From: UBA6019 sp035535055
GTDB lineage: Bacteria; Chloroflexota; Dormibacteria; Dormibacterales; Dormibacteraceae
Reading direction: 5' to 3'
DNA: 51,889 nt
Assembly: GCA_035535055.1 (NCBI GenBank)
Contig: DATLQT010000064.1
Span: 1-51,889 of the forward strand
Shown here: in pieces, positions 41,191-49,873 of the stretch
Layout of the letters: each line of letters begins with the position of its first letter
How positions within the stretch are numbered: position 1 is the stretch's first letter
Notes under the pieces: generated by a model
The model's input: only the letters and a program-made list of their open reading frames with translations
Database searches by the model: none
Told to the model about the DNA's origin: nothing
Translations under genes and position numbers: made by a program

Positions 41191-41721
41191 CTAGTTGGAA
41201 GCGCCTCCCTCGGCTTCCCCGTGGGGCTCGTCCGGCAGGTCGGGCAGGTCGAGGCTGTTGACCAGGTCGCGGAAGACCGCGAGCCGGTCCTCGTCGGGAG
41301 TTCCTCCCTCCTCGTCCTCCTTCTCGGGCAGGACGCCGGCCTTTTCGAGCACCTCCTCGGACACGAAGATCGGGCACTCCATCCGGACCGCAAGCGCGAT
41401 GGCGTCGCTGGGCCGGGCGTCCACGTCGAGCTCCCGCCCGTTGCTCTTGAGGTGCAGCCGGGCGTAGAAGACGTCATTGGCAAGGGAGGTGACGATGATC
41501 CGGCTGAGCCCGATCTCGAGCTGCCCGAGGGTGCTCGCCATCAGGTCGTGGGTGATCGGCCGGTCGGGCGTGATGCCGGTGATCTTGAGGGCGATCGCGT
41601 TCGCCTCGTAGACGCCGATCCAGATCGGCAGGTAGCGCTCGGCTCCCTTCTCCTTGAGGATCACGACGTGCTGGCCGGTCGGCATATGGACCCGAATGCT
41701 GTCGACCGCGACCTCGATCAA
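41191..41721 (-). CDS. Bifunctional nuclease domain protein (DUF151)
   Basis: Protein of 176 residues. The DUF151/bifunctional-nuclease domain covers about residues 1-130: LPIWIGVYEANAIAL, RPITHDLMASTL, DARPSDAIALAVRMECPIFV. Members have nuclease activity in plants and are linked to DNA damage in mycobacteria. The C-terminal 45 residues are acidic. It starts at TTG 41721 in the available frame. A stronger AGGAGG lies further upstream next to an in-frame CTG, so the true start is uncertain. Confidence 0.85.
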   Translation of the reverse strand: MIEVAVDSIRVHMPTGQHVVILKEKGAERYLPIWIGVYEANAIALKITGITPDRPITHDLMASTLGQLEIGLSRIIVTSLANDVFYARLHLKSNGRELDVDARPSDAIALAVRMECPIFVSEEVLEKAGVLPEKEDEEGGTPDEDRLAVFRDLVNSLDLPDLPDEPHGEAEGGASN

Positions 41722-41770
41722 TCCGTCGATATTCAGCGCCTCCTGGGCTCATTCTAGGGGCGGTTTTCCG

Positions 41771-42178
41771 ATGACCCCCCCTGGCGAACGCTACCGGCTC
41801 CCGATCTCGGTCAAGGCTGCTCTGGTCGACCGCGGCCGCGTCTGCCTGCTCCTCAACGAGCGAAACCAGTGGGAGCTGCCAGGCGGCGGGCTGGAGGCCG
41901 GCGAGTCGCCCGAGGCGTGCCTCAGCCGCGAGGTGCGCGAGGAGACCGGTCTCGAGATCTCGGTGGAGGGGCTGCTCGACGCCCGTTTCTTCCGGCCCGT
42001 CCCCGACAAGGAGATCTTCATCGTCGTCTACCGCTGCAGCCGGCTTTCCCCGGGCGACCCTGTGATCAGCTCCGAGCACCGCGACTCCGGCTGGTACACC
42101 CTGGCGGAACTGTCCGGCCTGGTCCTGCCCGAGGGCTACCTCAGGAGCCTGGAAAGGGCGTTGAACCCCCCCACCTAA
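41771..42178 (+). CDS. Nudix hydrolase
   Basis: Protein of 135 residues with a complete Nudix box: GGGLEAGESPEA followed by CLSREVREETGLEI (about 37-62), preceded by WELP. It hydrolyses a nucleoside diphosphate linked to another group; the substrate is unknown. The ATG at 41771 gives a normal N-terminus. The TAA stop forms the first bases of the TAAACT box upstream of polA. Confidence 0.9.
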   Translation: MTPPGERYRLPISVKAALVDRGRVCLLLNERNQWELPGGGLEAGESPEACLSREVREETGLEISVEGLLDARFFRPVPDKEIFIVVYRCSRLSPGDPVISSEHRDSGWYTLAELSGLVLPEGYLRSLERALNPPT

Positions 42179-42181
42179 ACT
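42176..42181 (+). promoter_or_regulatory. Predicted -10 box just upstream of polA
   Basis: TAAACT, nine bases before the polA ATG at 42191. A GGAGGG Shine-Dalgarno sequence also lies between them, so translation could start either way. Confidence 0.4.
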
Positions 42182-42190
42182 TCGGAGGGC

Positions 42191-44941
42191 ATGCCACTCA
42201 AGGCCCGTAAGGGCCGCCTGATCCTGATCGACGCCCACAGCCTCATCTATCGGGCCTTCTTCGCCCTGCCCCCGATGAGCACCTCCTCCGGCGAGGTCAC
42301 CAACGCCGTCTACGGGTTCACGTCGATGCTGGCGATAGTCCTCGCCTCCCGGCCCGAGTACGCTGCCGCCGCGTTCGACCTCGGCGGGCCGACCTTCCGA
42401 AGCGTGGAGTACACCGACTACAAGGCCGGCCGGCGGGCCATGCCGGATGACCTTCGACCCCAGATCCAGCGCGTCCGCGAGGTACTGGAGGCTTTCTCGA
42501 TCCCGATCTACGGGGTCCCCGGCTTCGAGGCCGACGACGTGGTCGGGACCCTCGCGCAAAAGGGCGAGGAGATGGGCCTCCAGGTGACCATCGTCTCCGG
42601 CGACCTCGACTGCCTGCAGTGCGTCACCGACTCGGTGGACGCGCTCGTGCCCCGGCGCGGCATCACCGACACCACCGTCTACGGCCCCGACCAGGTGCGT
42701 CAGCGCTACAACCTCGAGCCGGCCCAGCTGATCGACTACAAGGCGCTCCGGGGAGACACCTCGGACAACATCCCCGGCGTTCCGGGGGTGGGGGAGAAGA
42801 CCGCCTCGCAGCTGGTCGGCGAGTTCGGCTCGATCGAGAACCTGCTCGCCAACTTGGACCAGCTGAAGCCCGGCCGGGTCAGGGATGCGCTGGAGGCCAA
42901 CTCGGACCGGGTCCGGCTCGGCAAGCGGCTGGTCACCATCCGCCGCGACGTGGACGTGCAGCTCGACCTGGACCGATCCCGCTGGACGCGCTATGACGCC
43001 GACGTCACCCGGCGGCTCTTCGACGAGCTCGAGTTCCGCCAGCTGCTGGCACGCTTCCCGCCTCCGGATTCCGTCTCGGTGCCGGTGCAGCCCACGCTCG
43101 CCTTCGAGCCGGTGGCGCCGGCTGAGGGCGTCCGGCTTGTCGACGGCGAGGAGCGGATGGCCGAGCTGCTAAGGCGCCTGGATGAGGCCGAGGAGGTGGG
43201 CGTCTTCGGTCTCTGGGACGGCGCCGCTCGCGACGGCAGTCTGGTCGGGCTCGGCCTCGGGTTCGGCGAGGAGTCGTACTACCTGCCCCTGCGCCACCAA
43301 GGCAACCCCGCCAACCTCCCGCTGGACAGGGTCGCGGTGGACGTCACCCACGCCCTGCGCGGCCTCGAGCTCCTCGGCCACGACGTGAAGGAGATGCAGC
43401 TGGCCCTCGACGGGCTCGATCCCCACCCCTACCGGTGGGGCTTCTCCAGCTCGATTGCCGCCTATCTGCTCGGTGCCGGCGCCCGGGACCCCCGGCTGGA
43501 GGACCTCGCCCGCGACTTCCTCGGCACCGAGCTGGTGCCCACCGACCAGCTGCTCGGCACCGGCCGCAACGCGCGGCCGCCATCGGCGACCGAGGTCTCC
43601 GAGGCCGCCAACTACACGGCCGGCCGCGCCCGCGCCTGCTTCAACCTCCGCCCGCGGCTGGCGGCGGAGATGCGCAACCTCGGAGTGGACTACCTCTTCC
43701 ACGAGGTCGAGCTGCCGCTGGCCCGGGTGCTGGCCGGGATGGAGGCGGAGGGCGTCGCCATCGACGTCCCCTACCTGGCCGAGGTGGCAGTGGACCTGGG
43801 TGGCCAGCTCGCCGTTATCGAGGCCGAGGTCGCCACCCTCGCCGAGGAGATCGGCGGTCAGAGGATCAACCTGAACGCGCCCCAGCAGCTGGCCAAGCTC
43901 CTCTTCGAAGACCTGAAGCTGCCGGTGGGGAAGAAGATCAAGACCGGCTACTCGACCGATGCCGAGACCCTCGAGGGCCTTCGCGATAAGCACCCGATCA
44001 TCGGCCGCATCCTGGAGCACCGGCAGCTGAGCAAGCTCAAGTCCACCTACGTCGATTCGCTGCCCCTCCTGGTGGATCCCCGCGACGGCCGCGTCCACAC
44101 CTCTCTCAACCAGGCGGCGACAGCAACCGGGCGGCTCTCCAGCAGCAACCCCAACTTGATGAACATCCCGATCCGCACCGAGCTCGGCCAGCGGATCCGG
44201 CGAGCCTTCGTCGCCGGGCGGCCGGGTCACCTCCTCTTCAGCGCCGACTACTCGCAGATCGAGCTCCGGATCGCGGCCCACCTTTCCGAGGATCCCAACC
44301 TGCTGAGCGCCTTCGAGGCAGGCCAGGACATCCACGCCGCCACCGCGGCCCGCGTCTTCAAGGTCCCCATCGAGTTGGTCACGCCGGACCAGCGGCGGCT
44401 TGCCAAGATCGCCAACTTCGGCTCCCTCTACGGCCAGGGCGAGTACGGGCTCTCGATGCAGATGGGCATTCCCGGCGATGAGGCCCGCGAGTTCCTGAAG
44501 GAGTACTGGGCCACCTACGCGCGCCTCCGCTCCTGGCTCGACGGGGTGCGCGAGAAAGCTCGCGAGGAGGGTTTGGTGGTCAGCCCTACCGGACGCCGGC
44601 GGGCGATCCCCGACCTGCGCTCCCCCAACTACCAGCTTCGCGCCGCCGCCGAGCGGATGGCGATCAACTTCCCGATCCAGTCGCTCGCCGCCGACATCAT
44701 CAAGATCGCGATGGTCCGGCTCGACCGGGAGATGGAGGAGTCGCGCCTGGAGGGCCGGATGATCCTCCAGGTCCACGACGAGCTCGTCTTCGAGATCCCC
44801 GAGCGGGAGGGCGACGCCTTCGCCGAGATGGTCCCCCGGGTGATGGTCAGCGCCTACGAGCTCCAGGGCGGTCTCGAGGTCGAGGCCAAGAGCGGTACCA
44901 ACTGGGCTGAGGTCCGCAGGGTGGCGGCCCTTCGTGCCTGA
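42191..44941 (+). CDS. polA: DNA polymerase I
   Basis: Protein of 916 residues. The 5' nuclease domain (about 8-290) has LIYRAFFALP, GFEADDVVGTLA and the helix-hairpin-helix GVPGVGEKTA. The 3'-5' exonuclease region (about 320-500) lacks the DxE metal motif (the place reads GVFGLWDGA), so proofreading is probably absent as in Taq polymerase. The polymerase domain has motif A DYSQIELR, motif B RRLAKIANFGSLYG and motif C VHDELVFE, all complete. It acts in gap filling and Okazaki fragment processing. The stop overlaps mutM by eight bases. Confidence 0.97.
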   Translation: MPLKARKGRLILIDAHSLIYRAFFALPPMSTSSGEVTNAVYGFTSMLAIVLASRPEYAAAAFDLGGPTFRSVEYTDYKAGRRAMPDDLRPQIQRVREVLEAFSIPIYGVPGFEADDVVGTLAQKGEEMGLQVTIVSGDLDCLQCVTDSVDALVPRRGITDTTVYGPDQVRQRYNLEPAQLIDYKALRGDTSDNIPGVPGVGEKTASQLVGEFGSIENLLANLDQLKPGRVRDALEANSDRVRLGKRLVTIRRDVDVQLDLDRSRWTRYDADVTRRLFDELEFRQLLARFPPPDSVSVPVQPTLAFEPVAPAEGVRLVDGEERMAELLRRLDEAEEVGVFGLWDGAARDGSLVGLGLGFGEESYYLPLRHQGNPANLPLDRVAVDVTHALRGLELLGHDVKEMQLALDGLDPHPYRWGFSSSIAAYLLGAGARDPRLEDLARDFLGTELVPTDQLLGTGRNARPPSATEVSEAANYTAGRARACFNLRPRLAAEMRNLGVDYLFHEVELPLARVLAGMEAEGVAIDVPYLAEVAVDLGGQLAVIEAEVATLAEEIGGQRINLNAPQQLAKLLFEDLKLPVGKKIKTGYSTDAETLEGLRDKHPIIGRILEHRQLSKLKSTYVDSLPLLVDPRDGRVHTSLNQAATATGRLSSSNPNLMNIPIRTELGQRIRRAFVAGRPGHLLFSADYSQIELRIAAHLSEDPNLLSAFEAGQDIHAATAARVFKVPIELVTPDQRRLAKIANFGSLYGQGEYGLSMQMGIPGDEAREFLKEYWATYARLRSWLDGVREKAREEGLVVSPTGRRRAIPDLRSPNYQLRAAAERMAINFPIQSLAADIIKIAMVRLDREMEESRLEGRMILQVHDELVFEIPEREGDAFAEMVPRVMVSAYELQGGLEVEAKSGTNWAEVRRVAALRA

Positions 44942-45758
44942 GCTCCCCGAGGTCGAGACCTTCGCCGCCGACCTCCGGCCGCTGGTGGTGGGCCGCACCG
45001 TCGCCGCGGTCGACGTCCGCTTCCCGAAGATGGTGAGGCACCCGGAGCCGGAGGCGTTCACCCGCGACCTGCCCGGGCGGCGCATCGTAGCCCTCGAGCG
45101 CCGCGGCAAGTACCTGGTCTTCCGGCTCGACAGCGGCGCCGTCCTGGTCGTCCACCTGGGGATGACAGGGCAGCTCTTGCACAAGCTGCCCGAGGACCTT
45201 GCCCGGCCGCACACACACGTGGTGCTGAGCCTCGACAACGGGACCGAGCTGCGCTACTCCGACCCGCGTCAGTTCGGGCGGTTGCTGCTCGGAACCGAGG
45301 AGGAGCTGGTGGCGGTTCGCGCCCTCCCGCGCCTCGGCCCCGAGCCGCTGGACCCTGGGTTCACCGCCCGCGAGCTGCATCGCCGGCTGGCCGGGCGGCG
45401 GGCTCCTCTCAAGCTGCTGCTCCTCGACCAGGCAGTCCTCGCCGGGGTCGGCAACATCTACGCCGACGAGGCCTGCTTCCGGGCCCGGATCCGACCCGAC
45501 CGGCCGGCCGGTCGGCTCTCGCCGGCACGCGCCCGCCGACTTCACGCGGCCATTCGGGAGTCCCTCGAGCGGGGCATAGCAAACCGGGGCAGCTCGGTCG
45601 ACGACTACGTCGACGTCTACGGCGCCCGGGGACGGCAGCAGGAGGAGCTTCAGGTCTACGGGCGCGGCGGCCGGCCTTGCTATAACTGCGGCTCGCCGCT
45701 CACCCTGGTCCGGCTCGGTGGCCGGGCCACCGTCTTCTGCCGGCGATGCCAGCGATGA
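44934..45758 (+). CDS. mutM: Formamidopyrimidine-DNA glycosylase (Fpg/MutM)
   Basis: Protein of 274 residues. The N-terminal PELPEVET gives the catalytic Pro and Glu. The Lys is in RGKYLVF, HLGMTGQLL and DPRQFGRL follow, AGVGNIYADE lies in the helix-two-turn-helix, and the C-terminal zinc finger has CYNCGSPLT and CRRCQR. It removes 8-oxoguanine and formamidopyrimidines in base excision repair. The GTG start overlaps polA, linking two repair genes. Confidence 0.96.
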   Translation: MPELPEVETFAADLRPLVVGRTVAAVDVRFPKMVRHPEPEAFTRDLPGRRIVALERRGKYLVFRLDSGAVLVVHLGMTGQLLHKLPEDLARPHTHVVLSLDNGTELRYSDPRQFGRLLLGTEEELVAVRALPRLGPEPLDPGFTARELHRRLAGRRAPLKLLLLDQAVLAGVGNIYADEACFRARIRPDRPAGRLSPARARRLHAAIRESLERGIANRGSSVDDYVDVYGARGRQQEELQVYGRGGRPCYNCGSPLTLVRLGGRATVFCRRCQR

Positions 45759-46411
45759 GGCGCGCGGCTCTGCTGGCGGGGATCCTGGCGGTCGGCTTCA
45801 CCCTCTTCAGCGGGGTTGTGTCGGGCGGGGCGCTGCGCGTCTTCGACCGCCAGGTTGCCGTCGCCATGGCGGGCGTCTACAACCCGGCGCTGCTGACGCC
45901 TTTCCGCGCACTGGCTCTGCTCGGCGGGCTGGAGCTGACGACGCTGCTCGCCGTCGGCCTCTTCGCCTACCTCTGGCGCCACGGTCACCGGCTGGGAGCG
46001 TGGTCGGCGGCGGCGCTCCCGATCGCCAGCCTGGTCGAGCTCGCCGACAAGCACTTCGTCGACCAGCCCTCGCCGCCGCTCAGCATCTCGCACCCCGACG
46101 GTCCCAGCCTGACCAGCTTTTTCGAGGGGCTGCCAGGCACCGGCTGGAGCTTTCCAAGCGGACACATGACGCGGGCCGTGGTCGTCTACGGGCTGATCGC
46201 TTTCGTGGTCGGCCGCCTTGCCCAGCGGTCGTGGGAGCGCCGCCTGGCGCCGATCGTCGCGACGGTCCTGCTGGCGGCGATCGCCTTCGATCGCCTGTAC
46301 CTTGCTGTTCATTGGGAGTCGGACGTGATCGGCGCGCTGCTGCTGGGCGGGTGCTTCCTGGCGGCGGCGATCAGCTGGCTCGAGTGGAGCGCCACAAGGG
46401 AGCGGGTTTGA
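45746..46411 (+). CDS. PAP2 superfamily phosphatase with a variant first motif
   Basis: Membrane phosphatase of 221 residues with about six helices. PSGHMTRA (about 137-144) and LYLAVHWESD carry the two active-site His residues, but the first motif reads DKHFVDQPSPP, where the family's KX6RP has Ser in place of Arg. It could dephosphorylate undecaprenyl diphosphate or another lipid phosphate. The ATG overlaps mutM by 13 bases. The last residue codon overlaps cutA (TTGA). Confidence 0.8.
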   Translation: MPAMRRAALLAGILAVGFTLFSGVVSGGALRVFDRQVAVAMAGVYNPALLTPFRALALLGGLELTTLLAVGLFAYLWRHGHRLGAWSAAALPIASLVELADKHFVDQPSPPLSISHPDGPSLTSFFEGLPGTGWSFPSGHMTRAVVVYGLIAFVVGRLAQRSWERRLAPIVATVLLAAIAFDRLYLAVHWESDVIGALLLGGCFLAAAISWLEWSATRERV

Positions 46412-46686
46412 GTCGAAAGCAGGTGATGCTGCTGGTCACGGCGGCGACCCGGGACGAGGCCGAAAACCTCGGCGAGTCGCTCTTGAGCCGGGGCCTCGGG
46501 CGGCGCGGCTCGGTGATCCCCGTCATCCACTCCTTCTGGATGAAGGCCGGCAAGCTGGAACGGAGCCACGAGGCGATGTTGCTGGTGACCATCTCCAGCG
46601 AGAAGGTGAAGGAGGCGGTGGCCTACATCCGCGAGAACCACTCCTTCGAGGAGCCCCAGGTCGTAATCCTGCCGCTGGGCGAATGA
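46408..46686 (+). CDS. cutA: CutA1-like divalent-ion tolerance protein
   Basis: Protein of 92 residues starting at TTG in a TTGA overlap. It matches the CutA ferredoxin-like fold: VMLLVTAATRDEAENLGESLL, VIPVIHSFWMKAGKLE, EAMLLVTISSEKV and the ENHSFEEPQVVILPL C-terminus (the ELHPYEVPE equivalent). CutA1 forms trimers and has been linked to copper tolerance and signal transduction; the function is still debated. It is coupled to the following PLP gene (ATGA). Confidence 0.82.
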   Translation: MSRKQVMLLVTAATRDEAENLGESLLSRGLGRRGSVIPVIHSFWMKAGKLERSHEAMLLVTISSEKVKEAVAYIRENHSFEEPQVVILPLGE

Positions 46687-47627
46687 AGTTCCCGGCGAGG
46701 GTCTCGCTGGGCATCTTCCCGACCCCGCTCGACGCTCTGCCGCGTCTCTCGGCCGAGCTCGGAATCGAGGTCCTTGCCAAGCGCGACGACCTGACCGGCC
46801 TTGGCCTCGGCGGCAACAAGATCCGCAAGCTGGAGATGCTGCTGGCGGAGGCCGTCGCGGCCGGTGCGGACGCCGTCGTCACCTGCGGATCGGTGCAGTC
46901 CAACCACTGCCGGTGCACGGCGGCGGCCGCGGCCAAGCTGGGCCTCCAGTGCGGCCTGGTCCTCTTCCAGGGCCGCCATGGCGAGAATGGGAACCGGCTG
47001 CTCGACGACCTCTTCGGGGCGTCGGTCGAGCACCACCCGGCGTCCGAGCGTGACCGTGCCGAGGAGCTGATGCGGCGGCTGGGCGAGAGGTACGCGCACC
47101 CCTACATCATCCCCTTCGGCGGCTCCAACGCACTCGGAGCGGCCGCCTACGTGTGGTGCTACCAGGAGCTTCTAGAGCAGCTCGGCGACAGGGGCGGGAC
47201 GGTCTTCTGCGTCACCTCGAGCGGCGCGACCCACGCCGGGCTGGCGCTCGGATCGGCGATCTTCGCGGGCCCGCGGGTCCTCGGCGTCTCGATCGGCGAC
47301 CCGGTGGTCGAGTGCCAGCGACGTCTGGCCGGGCTGGTTGCCGAAACCGCCGGCCTGCTCGGGTTGGATAGCACGGCCGAGCTCGTGGTCCTCGACGGCT
47401 ACCAGGGTGAGGGTTACGGGATCCCCAGCGAGGCCGGCAACGAGGCGATCCGGCGCCTCGCCCGGAGCGAGGGAATCCTCCTCGACCCGGTCTACACGGG
47501 CAAGGCGATGGCGGCCTTGCTCGCCGAGCACGACCGCTTCGAGCCGCCGCTCGTCTTCCTCCACTCGGGCGGCGTGCCCGCTCTGTTCGCCTACGCGGCG
47601 GAGCTGTCCCCGGGCATCCGGATGTAG
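46683..47627 (+). CDS. D-cysteine desulfhydrase / ACC deaminase family PLP enzyme
   Basis: Protein of 314 residues of the tryptophan-synthase-beta fold. The PLP Lys lies in LGGNKIRKLE (about 42-51), with CGSVQSNHCR, VTSSGATHAGLALG (phosphate cup) and HSGGVPALFAY following. Family members convert D-cysteine or 1-aminocyclopropane-1-carboxylate to keto acid and ammonia. Sequence alone does not separate the two; D-cysteine desulfhydrase is more common. The start is coupled to cutA, and the end overlaps the convergent DUF1206 gene by 37 bases. Confidence 0.86.
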   Translation: MKFPARVSLGIFPTPLDALPRLSAELGIEVLAKRDDLTGLGLGGNKIRKLEMLLAEAVAAGADAVVTCGSVQSNHCRCTAAAAAKLGLQCGLVLFQGRHGENGNRLLDDLFGASVEHHPASERDRAEELMRRLGERYAHPYIIPFGGSNALGAAAYVWCYQELLEQLGDRGGTVFCVTSSGATHAGLALGSAIFAGPRVLGVSIGDPVVECQRRLAGLVAETAGLLGLDSTAELVVLDGYQGEGYGIPSEAGNEAIRRLARSEGILLDPVYTGKAMAALLAEHDRFEPPLVFLHSGGVPALFAYAAELSPGIRM

Positions 47628-48445
47628 CGGGCCAGCACCAGGCTGTGGAGGCCGAGGGCGATGAAGCCCAGCGCGACCAGCCCCAGTACGACCCGTCCAT
47701 AGGGCTGCTGGAACAGATAGGTGAAGGTCCCCGTGAAGCCGGTGGCGTGGCTGGGGTCGCGGTGCGAGCCGGCGATGAAGAGGAACCAGCCCATCAGGGT
47801 GAAGACGACACCCCGGGAAACGAAACCGAGCCTCCCGAGGAGGTCGGTGACCCGCTTCTCGGCCTCAGACATCTCTCCTCGCTTCTCGTCCTTCTTGAAG
47901 CTCGCGCGCCAGACCTCGATGAACTGTCCGATCCCGGCGCCGACTCCGATCAACCCGATCGCCTCTGTCAGGAGCGCTCCGAAGGGGGCCGACAGCAGGC
48001 GGGCGGCCACCTGTTGGAGCTGGTCGCCGTGGCTGCCAGTGCTGCCGCCGGTCACCAGAGCGACGGCGAAGAAGAGCAGGGTGGCGTAGGCGAGCCCGCT
48101 CCAGGCGAAGCCGAGCCGGGTCACGATCCCGACCGCGTCCCTGCCACGGTGCAAAGGATCGTAGATGGCGCGGATGAAGCCCCACAGCGAGTAGGCGGCG
48201 AGGGCGACGATGCCGGCGACCAGGATCAGTCGGCCGAGCGGGAAGCCGGAGACGACGATCAGGCTGGCCTGCTGGTCGGCCTGCCGGGGCGCGCCCGTCA
48301 TCGCGATCTGCAGGGCCGCATAGCCCATGTAGGCGTAGAGGACGCCGCGGGCCACGTAGCCGGCGCGGGCCAGGAAGCGGTAGAGCGGGTTGCGCGTGGC
48401 GCGCTTGGCGCTGTAGTTGGCCTTGTCGACTGACATCGCGCTCAT
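47591..48445 (-). CDS. DUF1206 membrane protein
   Basis: Protein of 284 residues with six helices in three repeated pairs, each beginning with an Arg-containing RAGYVARGVLYAYMG, RLGFAWSGLAYATLL or RLGFVSRGVVFTLMG motif. This is the DUF1206 pattern found mainly in Actinomycetota and relatives. Function unknown. The ATG directly abuts the upstream PAP2 stop, so the genes are cotranscribed. The C-terminus overlaps the convergent PLP gene. Confidence 0.87.
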   Translation of the reverse strand: MSAMSVDKANYSAKRATRNPLYRFLARAGYVARGVLYAYMGYAALQIAMTGAPRQADQQASLIVVSGFPLGRLILVAGIVALAAYSLWGFIRAIYDPLHRGRDAVGIVTRLGFAWSGLAYATLLFFAVALVTGGSTGSHGDQLQQVAARLLSAPFGALLTEAIGLIGVGAGIGQFIEVWRASFKKDEKRGEMSEAEKRVTDLLGRLGFVSRGVVFTLMGWFLFIAGSHRDPSHATGFTGTFTYLFQQPYGRVVLGLVALGFIALGLHSLVLARYIRMPGDSSAA

Positions 48446-49195
48446 CTAGGCTGCGGCCCTCCGGCCGGCTCGGGGCCGGCGAAACCAGGTGCGGCTGGGA
48501 GTCGGGAGGTAGCGCTCGGGCATCCAGAGCACGAAGGCCACCCAGGAGAGGCTGAGGAGGAAGCCGCCGATGACGTCGGTCGGCCAATGGACCCCCGCGT
48601 AGATCCGGCCGAGGCAGCCGATGAGGATCAGCAGGGCCGCCGCCAGCCAGAGGATCGGGCGCAGGGACGGCTTCAGCCGCGGGGCCACGGCCGTCGCGAG
48701 CATCACGGCGATCCAGGTGTAGAAGACCGCGTGCCCGCTCGGAAAGCTATAGCCCGTCGCGGGGCTCAGGACGTGGACGAGGTCAGCCGCGGGTCGATGG
48801 CGGGCGACCAGGACCTTTATGAGGTTGTCGAGCAGGCTGGCACCGGCGCCGATGAACATCAGCCAGCCACCCCTCCGATCCCACACCGCAACCGCGACCG
48901 CCAGGGCGAAACCGACCAGCAGTTGCCACATGCCGGCGACCGCGTTGGTGGCGTCGAAGAGGTAGACCACGGGCCCCCATGGAAAGCCCTGGACGAACAG
49001 CTCGACCCCGCGGTCGATAACGGTGTAAAAGCCGTTCAGGACGTAGTAGGCATCGACGCAGAAGAGCAGAGCGCAGGCGAGCGACAGCTGCCAGAGCCAG
49101 TGCCGGGCCGCGACGCCCGGCTGGCCCCGGCCGACCTGGGCAGCGGCCTGCTTGGCCTGCTCGGCCCCCTGTTTCACCTTGTTATCAGCGGCCAT
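48446..49195 (-). CDS. PAP2 superfamily phosphatase
   Basis: Membrane phosphatase of 249 residues with a 30-residue soluble N-terminus and about six helices. All three PAP2 motifs are intact: KVLVARHRP, FPSGHAVFY and GRIYAGVHWPTD. It could dephosphorylate undecaprenyl diphosphate or other lipid phosphates outside the membrane. The ATG at 49195 is preferred; the longer open frame lies inside the upstream paralogue. It overlaps that paralogue by 11 bases. Confidence 0.87.
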   Translation of the reverse strand: MAADNKVKQGAEQAKQAAAQVGRGQPGVAARHWLWQLSLACALLFCVDAYYVLNGFYTVIDRGVELFVQGFPWGPVVYLFDATNAVAGMWQLLVGFALAVAVAVWDRRGGWLMFIGAGASLLDNLIKVLVARHRPAADLVHVLSPATGYSFPSGHAVFYTWIAVMLATAVAPRLKPSLRPILWLAAALLILIGCLGRIYAGVHWPTDVIGGFLLSLSWVAFVLWMPERYLPTPSRTWFRRPRAGRRAAA

Positions 49196-49865
49196 CGAGC
49201 ACCGGGTCAGAGAGGCGGCGGACGGAGAGCCCGAAGAGCGTCCAGGCGGCGCCCAGCAGCAGCCCGGCCAGCACGTCGCTGGGCCAGTGCTCGGCGGTGT
49301 CGATGCGGCCGATCCCCACCAGCGCGAGGACCACCCCTTGGAGGGCCCAGCCGGCCGCGTAGAGGGGGCGTGGCAGCCGGCGGCCGAAGATGACCAGCAG
49401 GTAGGCGATGAACCAGGAGAAGAAGAGCGCATGCCCGCTCGGGAAGCTCCAGCCAGCGGTGTGCCGGATCACGTGAACCAGGTTGGCCTCAGGCCGCGGT
49501 CGGTGGGCGGCTATCTCGATCAGCTGGTAGACGGCGCCGCTCAGCGCGCCCCAGATCATCAGGAGGAGCCCGCGCCGGTTCCAGATCGCCACCGCCAGCA
49601 CGCCCAGGACGGCGACCGCGACCTGCTTCAGGCCCTCAAACCAGTCGACGGCGGCGAACACCGAGAGGACCGGTCCCCAGTGGACAGCCTGGATGGAACG
49701 CTCGACGGTCAGGTCAGCTGGCGGAAGCGGCTGGTTCAGTACCAGCAGCGCGTCGGCGCCGAACCCAGCGGCGGCCAGCAGCGCGAGGATGAGCAGCGGC
49801 AAACGGAAGGTGGTTCGCCAGGAGGCGCCGAGGCTCCGGTCGTGGGCGGTCCGGGTGAGGATCAT
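49185..49865 (-). CDS. PAP2 superfamily phosphatase paralogue with a variant first motif
   Basis: Protein of 226 residues, paralogous to the next gene (same VHWGPV/FPWGPV, SFPSGHA and HWP.D positions). The first motif reads IEIAAHRPRP, where the conserved Lys of KX6RP is replaced by Glu. FPSGHALFF and GRIDTAEHWPSD are intact. Its activity may be altered or it may partner the intact paralogue. The ATG at 49865 lies eight bases after TAAGAT. Confidence 0.82.
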   Translation of the reverse strand: MILTRTAHDRSLGASWRTTFRLPLLILALLAAAGFGADALLVLNQPLPPADLTVERSIQAVHWGPVLSVFAAVDWFEGLKQVAVAVLGVLAVAIWNRRGLLLMIWGALSGAVYQLIEIAAHRPRPEANLVHVIRHTAGWSFPSGHALFFSWFIAYLLVIFGRRLPRPLYAAGWALQGVVLALVGIGRIDTAEHWPSDVLAGLLLGAAWTLFGLSVRRLSDPVLDGR

Positions 49866-49873
49866 TGTCGTAC

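Noticed and set aside
43169..45238. Minus-strand frame of 689 residues opposite polA and mutM
   Set aside because: Composition typical of antisense frames in GC-rich DNA; polA and mutM motifs fix the true strand.
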